From contig JAUIAM010000003.1 in assembly GCA_030425485.1 (NCBI GenBank), positions 124,001 through 188,000 of the forward strand: a stretch of DNA of 64,000 bases. Direction: 5' to 3'. This DNA is from Verrucomicrobiia bacterium. GTDB taxonomy: Bacteria; Verrucomicrobiota; Verrucomicrobiia; Opitutales; Cerasicoccaceae. The notes under the pieces were generated by a model, which was given only the letters and a program-made list of their open reading frames with translations, was not told where the DNA came from and ran no database searches. Below are positions 17,566 through 26,209 of the stretch, piece by piece; position 1 is the stretch's first letter; every line of letters begins with the position of its first letter. Both the position numbers and the translations under genes were made by a program.

Positions 17566-18597
17566 CTAGGCCTTACCGGGCTCAGTTAGCTCATAGTCCG
17601 AGGACTGTCTCAGGATGAAACGTGGCTGGAACATGATGGACTGATTGGTGGTAATCGAATCAGCGTTGTCTATCCAGTTCAGGATGTGCTCGGCGGCGAC
17701 CTTACCCATTTCCTCGGCAGGAATAGCTACTGCGGTGAGGGGGGGCACCAGGTGATCGATCGGGTAAATGTCATTAAATGTTGCGATCGCGATGTCCTGC
17801 GGAATTTGGACACCCCGCTGGGCCAGCTCACCCACCAGGTTGATCGCAAGCACATGGGAGTGAACCATCAACGCTGTGGGGGTAGATTCCTCGCCGCGCT
17901 TGATGACGTTGGCCAAGTGGGTATAGGTGTCGGTGATGACGCGGATGTTCTTGTCCAACCCGGCTGCCTTCATGGCATCTTCGTAGCCTAGCTGCCTGCG
18001 CTTTACGCTATAGTGAAGCTTTTCGGAGGGATTACGTCCGATATAGTAGGCGATGTTCTGGTGCCCGTTTTGGATAAAGTGCTCAGTCAGGATTTTGGCA
18101 CCGTACTCATCGTCATTTTCAATTTTTATCCCTTGCGCGGAGACTGTGCCGTTGAGGACGACCAGGGGGAATCCCCGGTGATTGATCTCCTGCAAGACAT
18201 CTTCTTCACACTTTCCATTGAGAAGAATAAAGCCATCAACACGTTCAAAAACCGCCTCACTGTCATCCAGAAGCAGTTGGCTTGGGAGGAACAGGACGTA
18301 GTATTGCGCGCGCTGGAGCTCGGCGCTCATAGCGGATACCATTTCGTGGAAGTTGCCCTCCTGCAGGGGGAAATTTCCGCTGTAAACCAGCCCGACGATG
18401 TGCTTGCGCCGATTGATCATGGCTCGTGCCACCCAGTTGGGGCGATAGCCTGCTTTTTCTGCCTCCCGGAGGATACGTTTGCGCAGCTTATCGCGTACCC
18501 CACTGCGGAAATTGGGGTTCAGTGCCTTGCTGACGGTGGATACTGATACGCCGCATTGCGAGGCAATATCTTTGATCGTTGGGACGGTCCTGTTCAC
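17566..18597 (-). CDS. LacI-family transcriptional repressor
   Basis: 343 residues. The N-terminal helix-turn-helix TIKDIASQCGVSVSTVSKAL and the hinge region (AGYRPNWVARAMINRRKHIVGLV) are canonical. The effector domain (60-330) has the usual PLVVLNG and ENDDEYGAK strand-loop elements, where Asp/Glu residues contact sugar hydroxyls. It lies inside block 2, and the five CG-centred palindromes of that block are its probable targets. No copy of the palindrome is seen directly before its own ATG, so it may not be autoregulated. It is divergent from nothing: the minus-strand beta-helix gene lies just upstream and reads the same way, ending 21 bases before this ATG, so the two may be co-transcribed. 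Confidence 0.93.
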   Translation of the reverse strand: MNRTVPTIKDIASQCGVSVSTVSKALNPNFRSGVRDKLRKRILREAEKAGYRPNWVARAMINRRKHIVGLVYSGNFPLQEGNFHEMVSAMSAELQRAQYYVLFLPSQLLLDDSEAVFERVDGFILLNGKCEEDVLQEINHRGFPLVVLNGTVSAQGIKIENDDEYGAKILTEHFIQNGHQNIAYYIGRNPSEKLHYSVKRRQLGYEDAMKAAGLDKNIRVITDTYTHLANVIKRGEESTPTALMVHSHVLAINLVGELAQRGVQIPQDIAIATFNDIYPIDHLVPPLTAVAIPAEEMGKVAAEHILNWIDNADSITTNQSIMFQPRFILRQSSDYELTEPGKA

Positions 18598-18618
18598 GGG
18601 CGTGCTAGGTTGGAAATG

Positions 18619-20349
18619 CTACGTTATGGACTGCAAATCAACATCATTGCAATTCTCAATCCGGTAGTACCCCTCGTGTGTGTGGGGAGTGGGGTAGGCA
18701 TGGGTAAAGGCAACGTTGTTGTCTGAAAAGGTGAGGTTATCGGTACAACGGGCGACGAGCAACTCGCGGTGAAAGGTATGGAAGTCGTTGCCTACGATGC
18801 GAATATTGTGGTGGTACTTTTGCTCCCGAAAGCCTGCTGGCTCAATTTCGGGATCGATCGCAATGATACCCCGACCCCAGGGGCCATAGCCACAGTTGTC
18901 GAAAATATTATCGCGGATAAGGACATCCCGGACGGAGCCGGATTCAAACCACGAGTTGGCGTCGCCGGAAAGTTTGATGGCCGTGCCTGCGTGATGAAAA
19001 GTGTTGCGCTCAATGCGGATGCGGCCCGCTGTCGAAAGCAGGGGTCCACGAGCGCGATTGCGCCCCATCCGGCAGTGTGTGACGCGTACGTCCGGACACC
19101 AGACCAGCGATTCCAGGCAGTCACCCGGTTGCAGCGCGCAGGGGAGCGGCGCCGCGAGGGTAACGTGCCAGCGTCCGCTGTTTATCATGTCAACCCGGGC
19201 AATATCCACTTCACCCCGGGGCAGCAGCGTTTCTCCGCTAATGATCACGGCTCGCCCGGGGGCCAGGGGGCAGATACCGGCCTGCTGGTAGTGCCCGATG
19301 CTCACATCAAGATGTCTGTCGTCGTAGGCTGTGGCGATGGGGGCATAGATGCCATGCACGTTGAGCGGGTCGTCCATCATGCCTTCAAAACGGCAATGAC
19401 TGAGCTCGATTTTACCCCTACAGCAGGTAAAGTGCGTAGCGTCGGCATAGGTGGAAAATACGCGGCTCCGGGACGCATTGGGCATGATATCCACGTGCTC
19501 AAGCCGGATGTTCTCGCAGTGCTGGGCAATCACCCCCATGGCACCGGCATGATGGACAACGATGTTTTCCAGTGAGGTGTTTATCGCCCGATCGAGGCAG
19601 AAACCGAACATCTCGCGCCGATCATGCATCAGGACGAGCTGGTTGCCAGGGCGGGGGAGTGGCTCCGGGTATTGCGTCAGAAAGCGCAGGGTGCCAGGAG
19701 TGACTTCCTCGACCGAGGCCTTGGAGAGCCACGAATGGTCGTTTGCCATGAAGGCAGGTTCGACGCGTTCGGTATCAAATTCCAGAGCGCGCATGTAACT
19801 ACCGCGTTTAGCGCGCACTCCGTCACTCGCACCACGCTCCTCATAGCCTTCCCCGGTAAACCAGAGCTGCCCGGAGGCGATCTCGTAGGGGTAGTCTTCG
19901 CTCAGGCGGACGGTGACTGATGAGCTGTCTGCTGCCAGGATCTCGCCTTGACTCAAGTTGGGGCGGGGGAAATCGATGCGAAAGTTGCGGAGGCTTACGT
20001 CCTGACAACCCTGCACGAGAAAGGGGCATATGCGCCCGTGAAAGAGAAAGGTCGCGCCTTGTCCGTCCAGCACGACATCTCGCATATCAATAAAGGCAAA
20101 GGCAATGCGGCGCAGACCTGCGTCGTTGTTGGCAACGAAACAGAAGCGCTCCTCTGCTTCCTCCGCATGAAAGTGGTAGGTCCCCGGGCGAAAGGAGAGG
20201 CGCAGCGGCTTGTGCTTGGGATGGGTGCGGAGGATTTCCCGTATGCGTGCGGTCAGGCCGGGTTGGTTGTCCAGCACTTCGTATGTCGTATCAACTGGTA
20301 TAGCGGCATATAATGATTCCCCCTTGGGGGCCGGAACTCGAAGGTGCAT
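18619..20349 (-). CDS. Right-handed beta-helix glycosidase-like protein, apparently cytoplasmic (GH110-like)
   Basis: 576 residues from the ATG at 20349; the frame extends further upstream, but that would run through an operator. No signal peptide is seen, unlike its relative at 8419. It starts with a domain ending in RLSFRPGTYHF, then the beta-helix coils: VVLDGQGATFLFHGR, VSLRNFRIDFPRP, ENIRLEHVDIMP, IRIERNTFHHAG. The central segment DATHFTCCRG...MMDDPLNVHG aligns with the 8419 protein and resembles the acidic active-site region of GH110 alpha-galactosidases; family membership is inferred. An operator at 20384-20399 lies just upstream, so the LacI repressor likely controls it. A galactose-containing glycan would fit with the GH2 enzymes nearby. 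Confidence 0.72.
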   Translation of the reverse strand: MHLRVPAPKGESLYAAIPVDTTYEVLDNQPGLTARIREILRTHPKHKPLRLSFRPGTYHFHAEEAEERFCFVANNDAGLRRIAFAFIDMRDVVLDGQGATFLFHGRICPFLVQGCQDVSLRNFRIDFPRPNLSQGEILAADSSSVTVRLSEDYPYEIASGQLWFTGEGYEERGASDGVRAKRGSYMRALEFDTERVEPAFMANDHSWLSKASVEEVTPGTLRFLTQYPEPLPRPGNQLVLMHDRREMFGFCLDRAINTSLENIVVHHAGAMGVIAQHCENIRLEHVDIMPNASRSRVFSTYADATHFTCCRGKIELSHCRFEGMMDDPLNVHGIYAPIATAYDDRHLDVSIGHYQQAGICPLAPGRAVIISGETLLPRGEVDIARVDMINSGRWHVTLAAPLPCALQPGDCLESLVWCPDVRVTHCRMGRNRARGPLLSTAGRIRIERNTFHHAGTAIKLSGDANSWFESGSVRDVLIRDNIFDNCGYGPWGRGIIAIDPEIEPAGFREQKYHHNIRIVGNDFHTFHRELLVARCTDNLTFSDNNVAFTHAYPTPHTHEGYYRIENCNDVDLQSIT

Positions 20350-20383
20350 GACACCTGTTATCTTCACTTTGACGCATTCAATC

Positions 20384-20399
20384 AAGAAAACGTTTTCCA
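20384..20399. promoter_or_regulatory. LacI-family operator 2 (imperfect)
   Basis: AAGAAAACGTTTTCCA keeps the CG centre and the right half-site of the palindrome but differs in the outer two bases of the left half. It lies 35 bases upstream of the ATG of the minus-strand beta-helix gene and 35 bases from operator 3, which could allow cooperative binding or looping over the divergent promoter. Confidence 0.6.
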
Positions 20400-20434
20400 A
20401 ATCTGCGTTTTACCTGTTGACATTTGGCCGGCAA

Positions 20435-20454
20435 TATGGAAAACGTTTTCCATA
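20435..20454. promoter_or_regulatory. LacI-family operator 3 (perfect 20-bp palindrome)
   Basis: TATGGAAAACGTTTTCCATA is palindromic over 20 bases, the best copy in the window. A TTGACA hexamer lies at 20417-20422. It is 57 bases before the proposed TTG start of the LamG-GH2 gene, the first gene of the long plus-strand operon. Confidence 0.85.
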
Positions 20455-20511
20455 GTTTTCTTGCACCTGCTTTTGCGCGTCATCAATGCCCCCATCAACC
20501 CCTGTCTTCCT

Positions 20512-23500
20512 TTGAAATTCTATTCCCATATCGTTACCTTTATTCTGGCCCTGGTACTGTTGCTACTTGCTCCTGCTTCGAGCGCTATAGAGCCTGAGGT
20601 CTTTTTAGATTTTGAAGGAGGGGGAGCGGAGGTGCTTGAGCCTGCCAGCGGTAGTTTCATTCGGCTGGAGGCAGGGCAGTTATCGCCAGGGAGGTCAGGC
20701 GGACGGGCGCTGACATTCTCCGGTGATAACCGGGCCGTGAGCATTCCCTGGAAGTCGCGCTTTTCTGAAACAGGTTCCGTGCTGTTCTGGCTCAAGCCTG
20801 AGGGAGAAGGCGGCACGGTGATCGCGTTGACGGCGGGCGGTGTCCATTTTGCCAATAACCATTTGAAGCTTACCTACGACGGGGCCTCGCAGGCGATATT
20901 AGCGGAAAGTCGCTGGAAGGGGGAGAAGGCCCCTTACCACTGGCATGGTGGGACTCCGAAAGGGAGTGTGCCACTTGGTAAATGGACTCAGGTTGCACTG
21001 GTCCAGGATGGCGAGGGTGTTAAAATCTATCTTAACGGGCAACTCACCTCAACGTTAACCGAGGGCAACGCAATCGGCTCATGGACGGATATCCAGGGGG
21101 TGAGTCCCTACCAGCGCTCCCGCTGGCTGCTGGGGGGAGACCTGACGAAATCTGCACAAGGCTTTCAGGGACTTATTGATGATTTGCTGATTACGAATGA
21201 GGTGCTTACCGAAGCTGATATTCAGCGGGCCTATCAGGGGGATTCGCTGGTGGACGTTGGCGATTCGGACAATACGGAGTTAGCCCTGTCGGTTAGCGGG
21301 AAGCGCGAGCGCGTTTCCATGCTTGGAGAGTGGGATTTCGCCTTTGTGCCTCCTGAGGAAGATGCCACCGAACAGCCCGATTCCTGGACCCCGATCTATA
21401 TCAAGGAGGAGCGCATGTATGCCAAGCCGTGGTGGCGTTATGGTGTGGATTTAGGCGAATGGAAAGCGCGTGATATCGACGTCGTTTGGTATAAGAAAAC
21501 GGTTGATATCCCCAAAGACTTGCCCCGGGATCGTCGTCTTATCCTGCATTTTGATGCCGTTGCGTTTACGAGTGAGGTATACTGGAACGGTGAGTTGCTG
21601 GGCCGTAATCTCGACGGCTTCCTGCCCTTTGAATTTGATATCACCGACAAGGTGCGGCCGGGCGAACCCAACGAGCTCGTGTTGCAGGTCGGCTCCTTTC
21701 GCGTCGCAAAATCGTTGGGCGCGCCGATCGGAGCTATGTACGATCAGCATGGAGGTATCTGGCAGCCGGCCTGGCTGGAGAGCCGTGGTGCGGCCTATGT
21801 AGATTCTGTTTTCATCCAGCCATCGGTACGTAATGAAGAACTCACCGTGGACATCGAGAATGCCGGTGACGTGGAACAGGTGCATGCTGTGCGTCTCTCA
21901 TTCTTCGACGGTGAGGCTCGGCTTGGGGAACAGGTGTTTCCTGCCGAGGGACAGGCGGGTGTGCGGTTTACCATTCCTTGGGAGAACCCCGAACTGTGGT
22001 GGCCACAGACCCCAAAGCTTTATCAGCTCGGCATTGAGTTACTGGGCGCCAATGGCCAAGTCATTGACAGCACGCAGGAGACCTTTGGTTTCCGTGAGGT
22101 ATGGATCGAAGGCAATGACTTTTATCTCAACGGAAAAAAGATTCACCTTTATGGGCGCTGGGGGCACACCGGGCAGTATTACGCAGCGCGCCGTTATGAC
22201 GGTGGCTATCTTTCACCTGAAGAACTCTGGACTGCGCACAAGGAAGGCGGTGGCATCGATACTGTACGCCTGCATTGCCAGCCGTTGCCCAAGGTCTTTC
22301 TCGATGAAGCCGACCGCCAGGGTATTCTGCTTATCCCCGAAACGGCGCTCAACCACCGCCCAGACACGCAAGTGGCCATCGATCATGCGGTCAGGATGAT
22401 TGAGCGCGACCGGAACCACCCCAGTGTGGTCCTCTGGTCGGGGTCGAATGAATTCGAACACTGGAAGGTGCCACGCAGCGAGGCCACCAGCTTCTTCCTG
22501 GCCAGGGTGCGGGACGCCATGCATGAGGCCGATCCGACGCGTCCGGTTTCCCATAGCGCGTACGGGCCGACCGATGGTCATGACGACGTCATCAATTACC
22601 ATTATCCCGAGCGGATGCGTCCCTATGTGAACAACTGGCCCAACGAGCTCTTTTGGCCGGTTGACCAAAGTGTGTGTAAAAAGCGCGAGACGACGGGTAA
22701 TTACATGCAGGGCGAGGACCGCGACAAGCCAATCATGATCGGTGAAATGCTCCCACCCTGGCGCCTGGAGTACTCCGAGGGGTATGGACAGGACTATTTC
22801 ACGCTGACCTCGGAAGAACGCGCGGCGCTCGATTTGGAGCAAAAACCATTCTGGTTCTCTCAAGCGCTTATCGTCTATCGCATGCTGAACGTCCTGCACG
22901 TAGGCCAGTCGATTGGCGGAAGCGGATACGTGGATAACCCCATGAAAGTGGAGATGGCCCGTTTGGCCTATGCTCCGGTCGTGGGCATGTTTTATCCGTG
23001 GACAGCCAACTATTGGGCGGACGAGCCCATCGAAACTGAGCTGTGGGTAAGCAATGATGAGCTCGAAGATTTTTCCGGCACATTGAACTGGAAGTTGGCG
23101 AGTGCTGAAGGTGAAGTACTCGCGAGCGGGCAGGAATCTGTTTGGATCGAACAGGGAGGGACTGCTAAAGTGCCGCTAAGCGTTCGTGTTGAGCCCGTTG
23201 CAGGTAACGCTTGGCGGGATGCCACGTGGGTAGCACATCTGGAAGGAAAAATAGGTGACGAGGTTGAGCAGCTTAATATCGAGAAACCGATCCTTATCTT
23301 TCCCCGAAAACCAGGCCAGTTGGAGTTGCATCGCAAACTCGCTGTCTGGAGTACTGAGACTACCAAACCACAGGTCGAGGCTTTGCGTCCCTGGCTCGAA
23401 GATGCGGCTGAAGTTTCGGATGTCGCGACACTGCAAGCGCTGGCACCCCGCGAAACTATTCTCGTGCTACCGGGTGCACTGGACACCGCAGCTCAGGAGT

Positions 23501-25179
23501 CCTTGGCCAAGCCGCTGGCGACCTTTGTCGAAGCGGGGGGACGCCTGCTCGTGCTTGAGCAGGAGGATTGGGCATCAGGATGGCTGCCCCTGGATATTCG
23601 GCTCAGTAGCACTGAAAGCAATAATATCTTTCCCGGCAGTCCGCAGCGATCTCTGTTCGGCAACCTTCCCGAAGCTGGCTTGCAATACTGGCAGGACGAC
23701 CACCGGGTCATCCGGCGACCACTGGTTGCTTCGACCTCGGGGCGCACGCGCCCTTTGGTGGACTATCCGGTAACGGCAGTGAGCGAGGCTTTCTTTGGGC
23801 AGGGCGTCTATCTCTTTTCCCAAATCCTTGTTCAGGAGAAGGTGGGAGTCGATCCCATGGCCGGGCGTGTGCTGCATGCTCTGATAAATTATCTGGATAA
23901 GGTGCCGGCGCCGACGGAGCGTTCCACCTATCTATGGGGGGCTGTCGATGGCCGTTATGCCGAAGCTGTGGTTGCGACAGGTGCCGAGTTAGCGGGAGCA
24001 AACGATAGCCTCGCCGAACTGCCTGCCTTTGCAGGGGATGTACAACTGCTGGTCGATGGTGCCAGTGTGGACTTGGACAAACTTCCAGAATTGAGAACCT
24101 GGGTAAATCGCGGAGGACGTATTGTTTTTCATAATCTAGACGCGGAGCAGATCGCTGTGGTCGGAGCTGTGTTTGACTTGGAGTTGGGCGCAGGTGAGAG
24201 GACTGAGCGTATCCGCCTCTTATCTGACGCACTGAATGCAGGCTTGAGTCCCTATGCCGTTGCCTTTGGCGAAAAGGCTTGGCCACGCGCCAATGTGCCA
24301 GTCGTCGGGGAGGGTGTGGAAGCTGCTACTGAACCCATGTTGTGGGGGAGCGTGCCCTATGGGGCAGGGGAGATCGTTTTTGATCAAAGTCAGTGGGAGT
24401 TCGAAAACAAGGACTACGAAAAGGCGAGTGAGTTTGGGCGTGTTTTCCTCATCAATCTTGGCGTTCCAATTGGTGCCTTACCCGTTACGAGCGGTATGGA
24501 GCAGGCATGGCATCCCATCGTGCTGGAGGAGGTCTTTAATGCTCCGCTGGCAACGGAATACAATAAGCGCAACCCGGACGGACGTAATATCGACGCGGGA
24601 AAACTCCTGCGGGGCGAGTGGCCACGCGGTCGACAGTCTTTCGAGGAAATTGAGGTGCTTATGCCCGACCCAGCCTCCGAGGAAGAGCCGTCGATCATAC
24701 GTGTCAACGCCAGGCGTCAGGCGGATGACGGCACATGGGTCGAAACGTTCCCGGGGGGCGAGTCAACGGTATCGGTGCCGGTGCCGCGTGTGCATGCTGA
24801 CGAACTGGCCTTTGTCCACAGCTATCTTCGCTTGTGGGGTGCCCCCTATCGTCCCCCGCAACCGACACCGCTCATCCTGACCTATCGCGTTTGCTTCGAG
24901 AGCGGGCGGGAAATCGAAATCCCGGTTTATTCAGCGCAGCATATTCGCGCTGTACGCACCAGCGTGCAACCCTTACCCAAGGCGGAGTTGGCCTTTCAGT
25001 CGCATGAAGTCGACGGCGAGGATGCCGGAGAGACGACCGCATATTACCTCATGCGGTGGCGCAATCCCTATCCGGAAGAGAAAATCAGGCGTATTGAGAT
25101 CGTAGCGAGTAACCAGTCTGCCCACATGCCCATCGTGCTGGCCATCAGTTACGCAGCTTCGGAAATAGCCTTTGACTAA
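20512..25179 (+). CDS. Secreted LamG-GH2 glycoside hydrolase (beta-galactosidase-like)
   Basis: 1555 residues from a TTG at 20512. This start gives a clean signal peptide (MKFYSH, hydrophobic core, APASSA), whereas the in-frame ATG at 20344 would place two operators inside the gene. Domains: LamG-like sandwich (~30-235), GH2 sugar-binding domain (LGEWDFAF to LQVGSF, ~275-405), Ig-like domain, then a TIM barrel (from WIEGNDFYLNGKKI). E647 in SGSNEFE is the acid/base and E745 in IMIGEMLPP the probable nucleophile. A long C-terminal part (~900-1555) contains a Rossmann-like glutamine-amidotransferase-type region and a beta domain, shared with the second GH2 at 36401. The role is inferred as exo-cleavage of beta-linked galactose or a related sugar outside the cytoplasm. 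Confidence 0.85.
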   Translation: MKFYSHIVTFILALVLLLLAPASSAIEPEVFLDFEGGGAEVLEPASGSFIRLEAGQLSPGRSGGRALTFSGDNRAVSIPWKSRFSETGSVLFWLKPEGEGGTVIALTAGGVHFANNHLKLTYDGASQAILAESRWKGEKAPYHWHGGTPKGSVPLGKWTQVALVQDGEGVKIYLNGQLTSTLTEGNAIGSWTDIQGVSPYQRSRWLLGGDLTKSAQGFQGLIDDLLITNEVLTEADIQRAYQGDSLVDVGDSDNTELALSVSGKRERVSMLGEWDFAFVPPEEDATEQPDSWTPIYIKEERMYAKPWWRYGVDLGEWKARDIDVVWYKKTVDIPKDLPRDRRLILHFDAVAFTSEVYWNGELLGRNLDGFLPFEFDITDKVRPGEPNELVLQVGSFRVAKSLGAPIGAMYDQHGGIWQPAWLESRGAAYVDSVFIQPSVRNEELTVDIENAGDVEQVHAVRLSFFDGEARLGEQVFPAEGQAGVRFTIPWENPELWWPQTPKLYQLGIELLGANGQVIDSTQETFGFREVWIEGNDFYLNGKKIHLYGRWGHTGQYYAARRYDGGYLSPEELWTAHKEGGGIDTVRLHCQPLPKVFLDEADRQGILLIPETALNHRPDTQVAIDHAVRMIERDRNHPSVVLWSGSNEFEHWKVPRSEATSFFLARVRDAMHEADPTRPVSHSAYGPTDGHDDVINYHYPERMRPYVNNWPNELFWPVDQSVCKKRETTGNYMQGEDRDKPIMIGEMLPPWRLEYSEGYGQDYFTLTSEERAALDLEQKPFWFSQALIVYRMLNVLHVGQSIGGSGYVDNPMKVEMARLAYAPVVGMFYPWTANYWADEPIETELWVSNDELEDFSGTLNWKLASAEGEVLASGQESVWIEQGGTAKVPLSVRVEPVAGNAWRDATWVAHLEGKIGDEVEQLNIEKPILIFPRKPGQLELHRKLAVWSTETTKPQVEALRPWLEDAAEVSDVATLQALAPRETILVLPGALDTAAQESLAKPLATFVEAGGRLLVLEQEDWASGWLPLDIRLSSTESNNIFPGSPQRSLFGNLPEAGLQYWQDDHRVIRRPLVASTSGRTRPLVDYPVTAVSEAFFGQGVYLFSQILVQEKVGVDPMAGRVLHALINYLDKVPAPTERSTYLWGAVDGRYAEAVVATGAELAGANDSLAELPAFAGDVQLLVDGASVDLDKLPELRTWVNRGGRIVFHNLDAEQIAVVGAVFDLELGAGERTERIRLLSDALNAGLSPYAVAFGEKAWPRANVPVVGEGVEAATEPMLWGSVPYGAGEIVFDQSQWEFENKDYEKASEFGRVFLINLGVPIGALPVTSGMEQAWHPIVLEEVFNAPLATEYNKRNPDGRNIDAGKLLRGEWPRGRQSFEEIEVLMPDPASEEEPSIIRVNARRQADDGTWVETFPGGESTVSVPVPRVHADELAFVHSYLRLWGAPYRPPQPTPLILTYRVCFESGREIEIPVYSAQHIRAVRTSVQPLPKAELAFQSHEVDGEDAGETTAYYLMRWRNPYPEEKIRRIEIVASNQSAHMPIVLAISYAASEIAFD

Positions 25180-25204
25180 CGATAATCACCCTACAGAGCC
25201 AAAC

Positions 25205-26209
25205 ATGAACATCACCGAAAAGAAAACGATTTGGGGTCGGTATAATCCGGCGCTGAATGAACGCCTGAAGGCACTCATCGAGACAAAGTGGAGCGACCAC
25301 CCGCAAAGCCCGGTCATTGAGCCTTTTCTCAAAAACGTCATTGCTGACCCGACGGTCATCACGCCGTCCCTTTCACCTGATGGCCAGTGGCATATTATCA
25401 CCTGTGGCAGTCATGGCACGCTCGCTCAGTGGACGTCGCCGGACGGTATTGATTGGGAGCGCTATGCCTTTCACGAGTGGGATGGCTTTTCACCCTTCGT
25501 CTACCCGATGGACGGACGCTACTACCTGTTCTATCAGATGAACAATTTTCCCGAGCGCTGCTGGATCGTTATGCGCCACAGTGACGACCTGAAAAACTGG
25601 TCCGAACCCAAGACACTCCTGGAGCCCGATCTGGAATGGGAGGACATGGAGTTTCGCCCGACATGTCGTAATGCCTGTCTGACACCCATGCCGGACGGAC
25701 GTTTCGCCCTCTATTACAGTGGCGGTGTTAAACGCATCCCGGACCTGGGTTTTGAAGAACCAGCCAACATCGGCGTAGCATTCGCGGACAAAATCGATGG
25801 TCCGTATGTCAAACATCCCGAGCCGCTGCTTCCACCAGATGAGGATGACCCCTACCGTAATATCGGGGCGGGGGCGATGAAGGTCTACTACCTCGAAGCC
25901 TATGGCTTATACGTTGGGTTTAACAACGGTGTCTACTGGGATAAGGAGGTCGATCACAGCCGCTCTGCCATTCACGTGCTGCTATCGGAAGATGGTCTCG
26001 ACTGGTATGATACTCCAAACAATCCCATCATCGAACCAGAGGCCAACAGTTGGAAGTCCTCGCTGGTCTACCAACTTTGCCTTGCTGCCCACGGGGATGA
26101 GTGGCGCCTTTATTATAACTCACGCGAAGGTTGGGAAGTCGGTATCGAGCGTATTGGTTTGGCCATCGCGCCGCGAAACGGTGTTAACCCGAAAGGTGTC
26201 GTCAGCTAA
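25205..26209 (+). CDS. GH43-like five-bladed beta-propeller glycosidase
   Basis: 334 residues from the ATG at 25205, 25 bases after the GH2 stop; a TTG at 25172 would overlap that gene. The sequence shows repeated propeller elements: VIADPTVITPSLSPDGQWH, LAQWTSPDGIDW, SPFVYPMDGRYYLFYQ, MRHSDDLKNWSEP. The Asp of ADPTV fits the catalytic base of clan GH-F/GH32-like propellers, and the Glu of EWEDMEFRP may be the acid. No signal peptide is visible, so it probably acts on imported oligosaccharides. The family cannot be fixed from sequence alone; GH43, GH117-like and GH130-like propellers all look alike here. Its stop shares a base with the next ATG. Confidence 0.7.
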   Translation: MNITEKKTIWGRYNPALNERLKALIETKWSDHPQSPVIEPFLKNVIADPTVITPSLSPDGQWHIITCGSHGTLAQWTSPDGIDWERYAFHEWDGFSPFVYPMDGRYYLFYQMNNFPERCWIVMRHSDDLKNWSEPKTLLEPDLEWEDMEFRPTCRNACLTPMPDGRFALYYSGGVKRIPDLGFEEPANIGVAFADKIDGPYVKHPEPLLPPDEDDPYRNIGAGAMKVYYLEAYGLYVGFNNGVYWDKEVDHSRSAIHVLLSEDGLDWYDTPNNPIIEPEANSWKSSLVYQLCLAAHGDEWRLYYNSREGWEVGIERIGLAIAPRNGVNPKGVVS

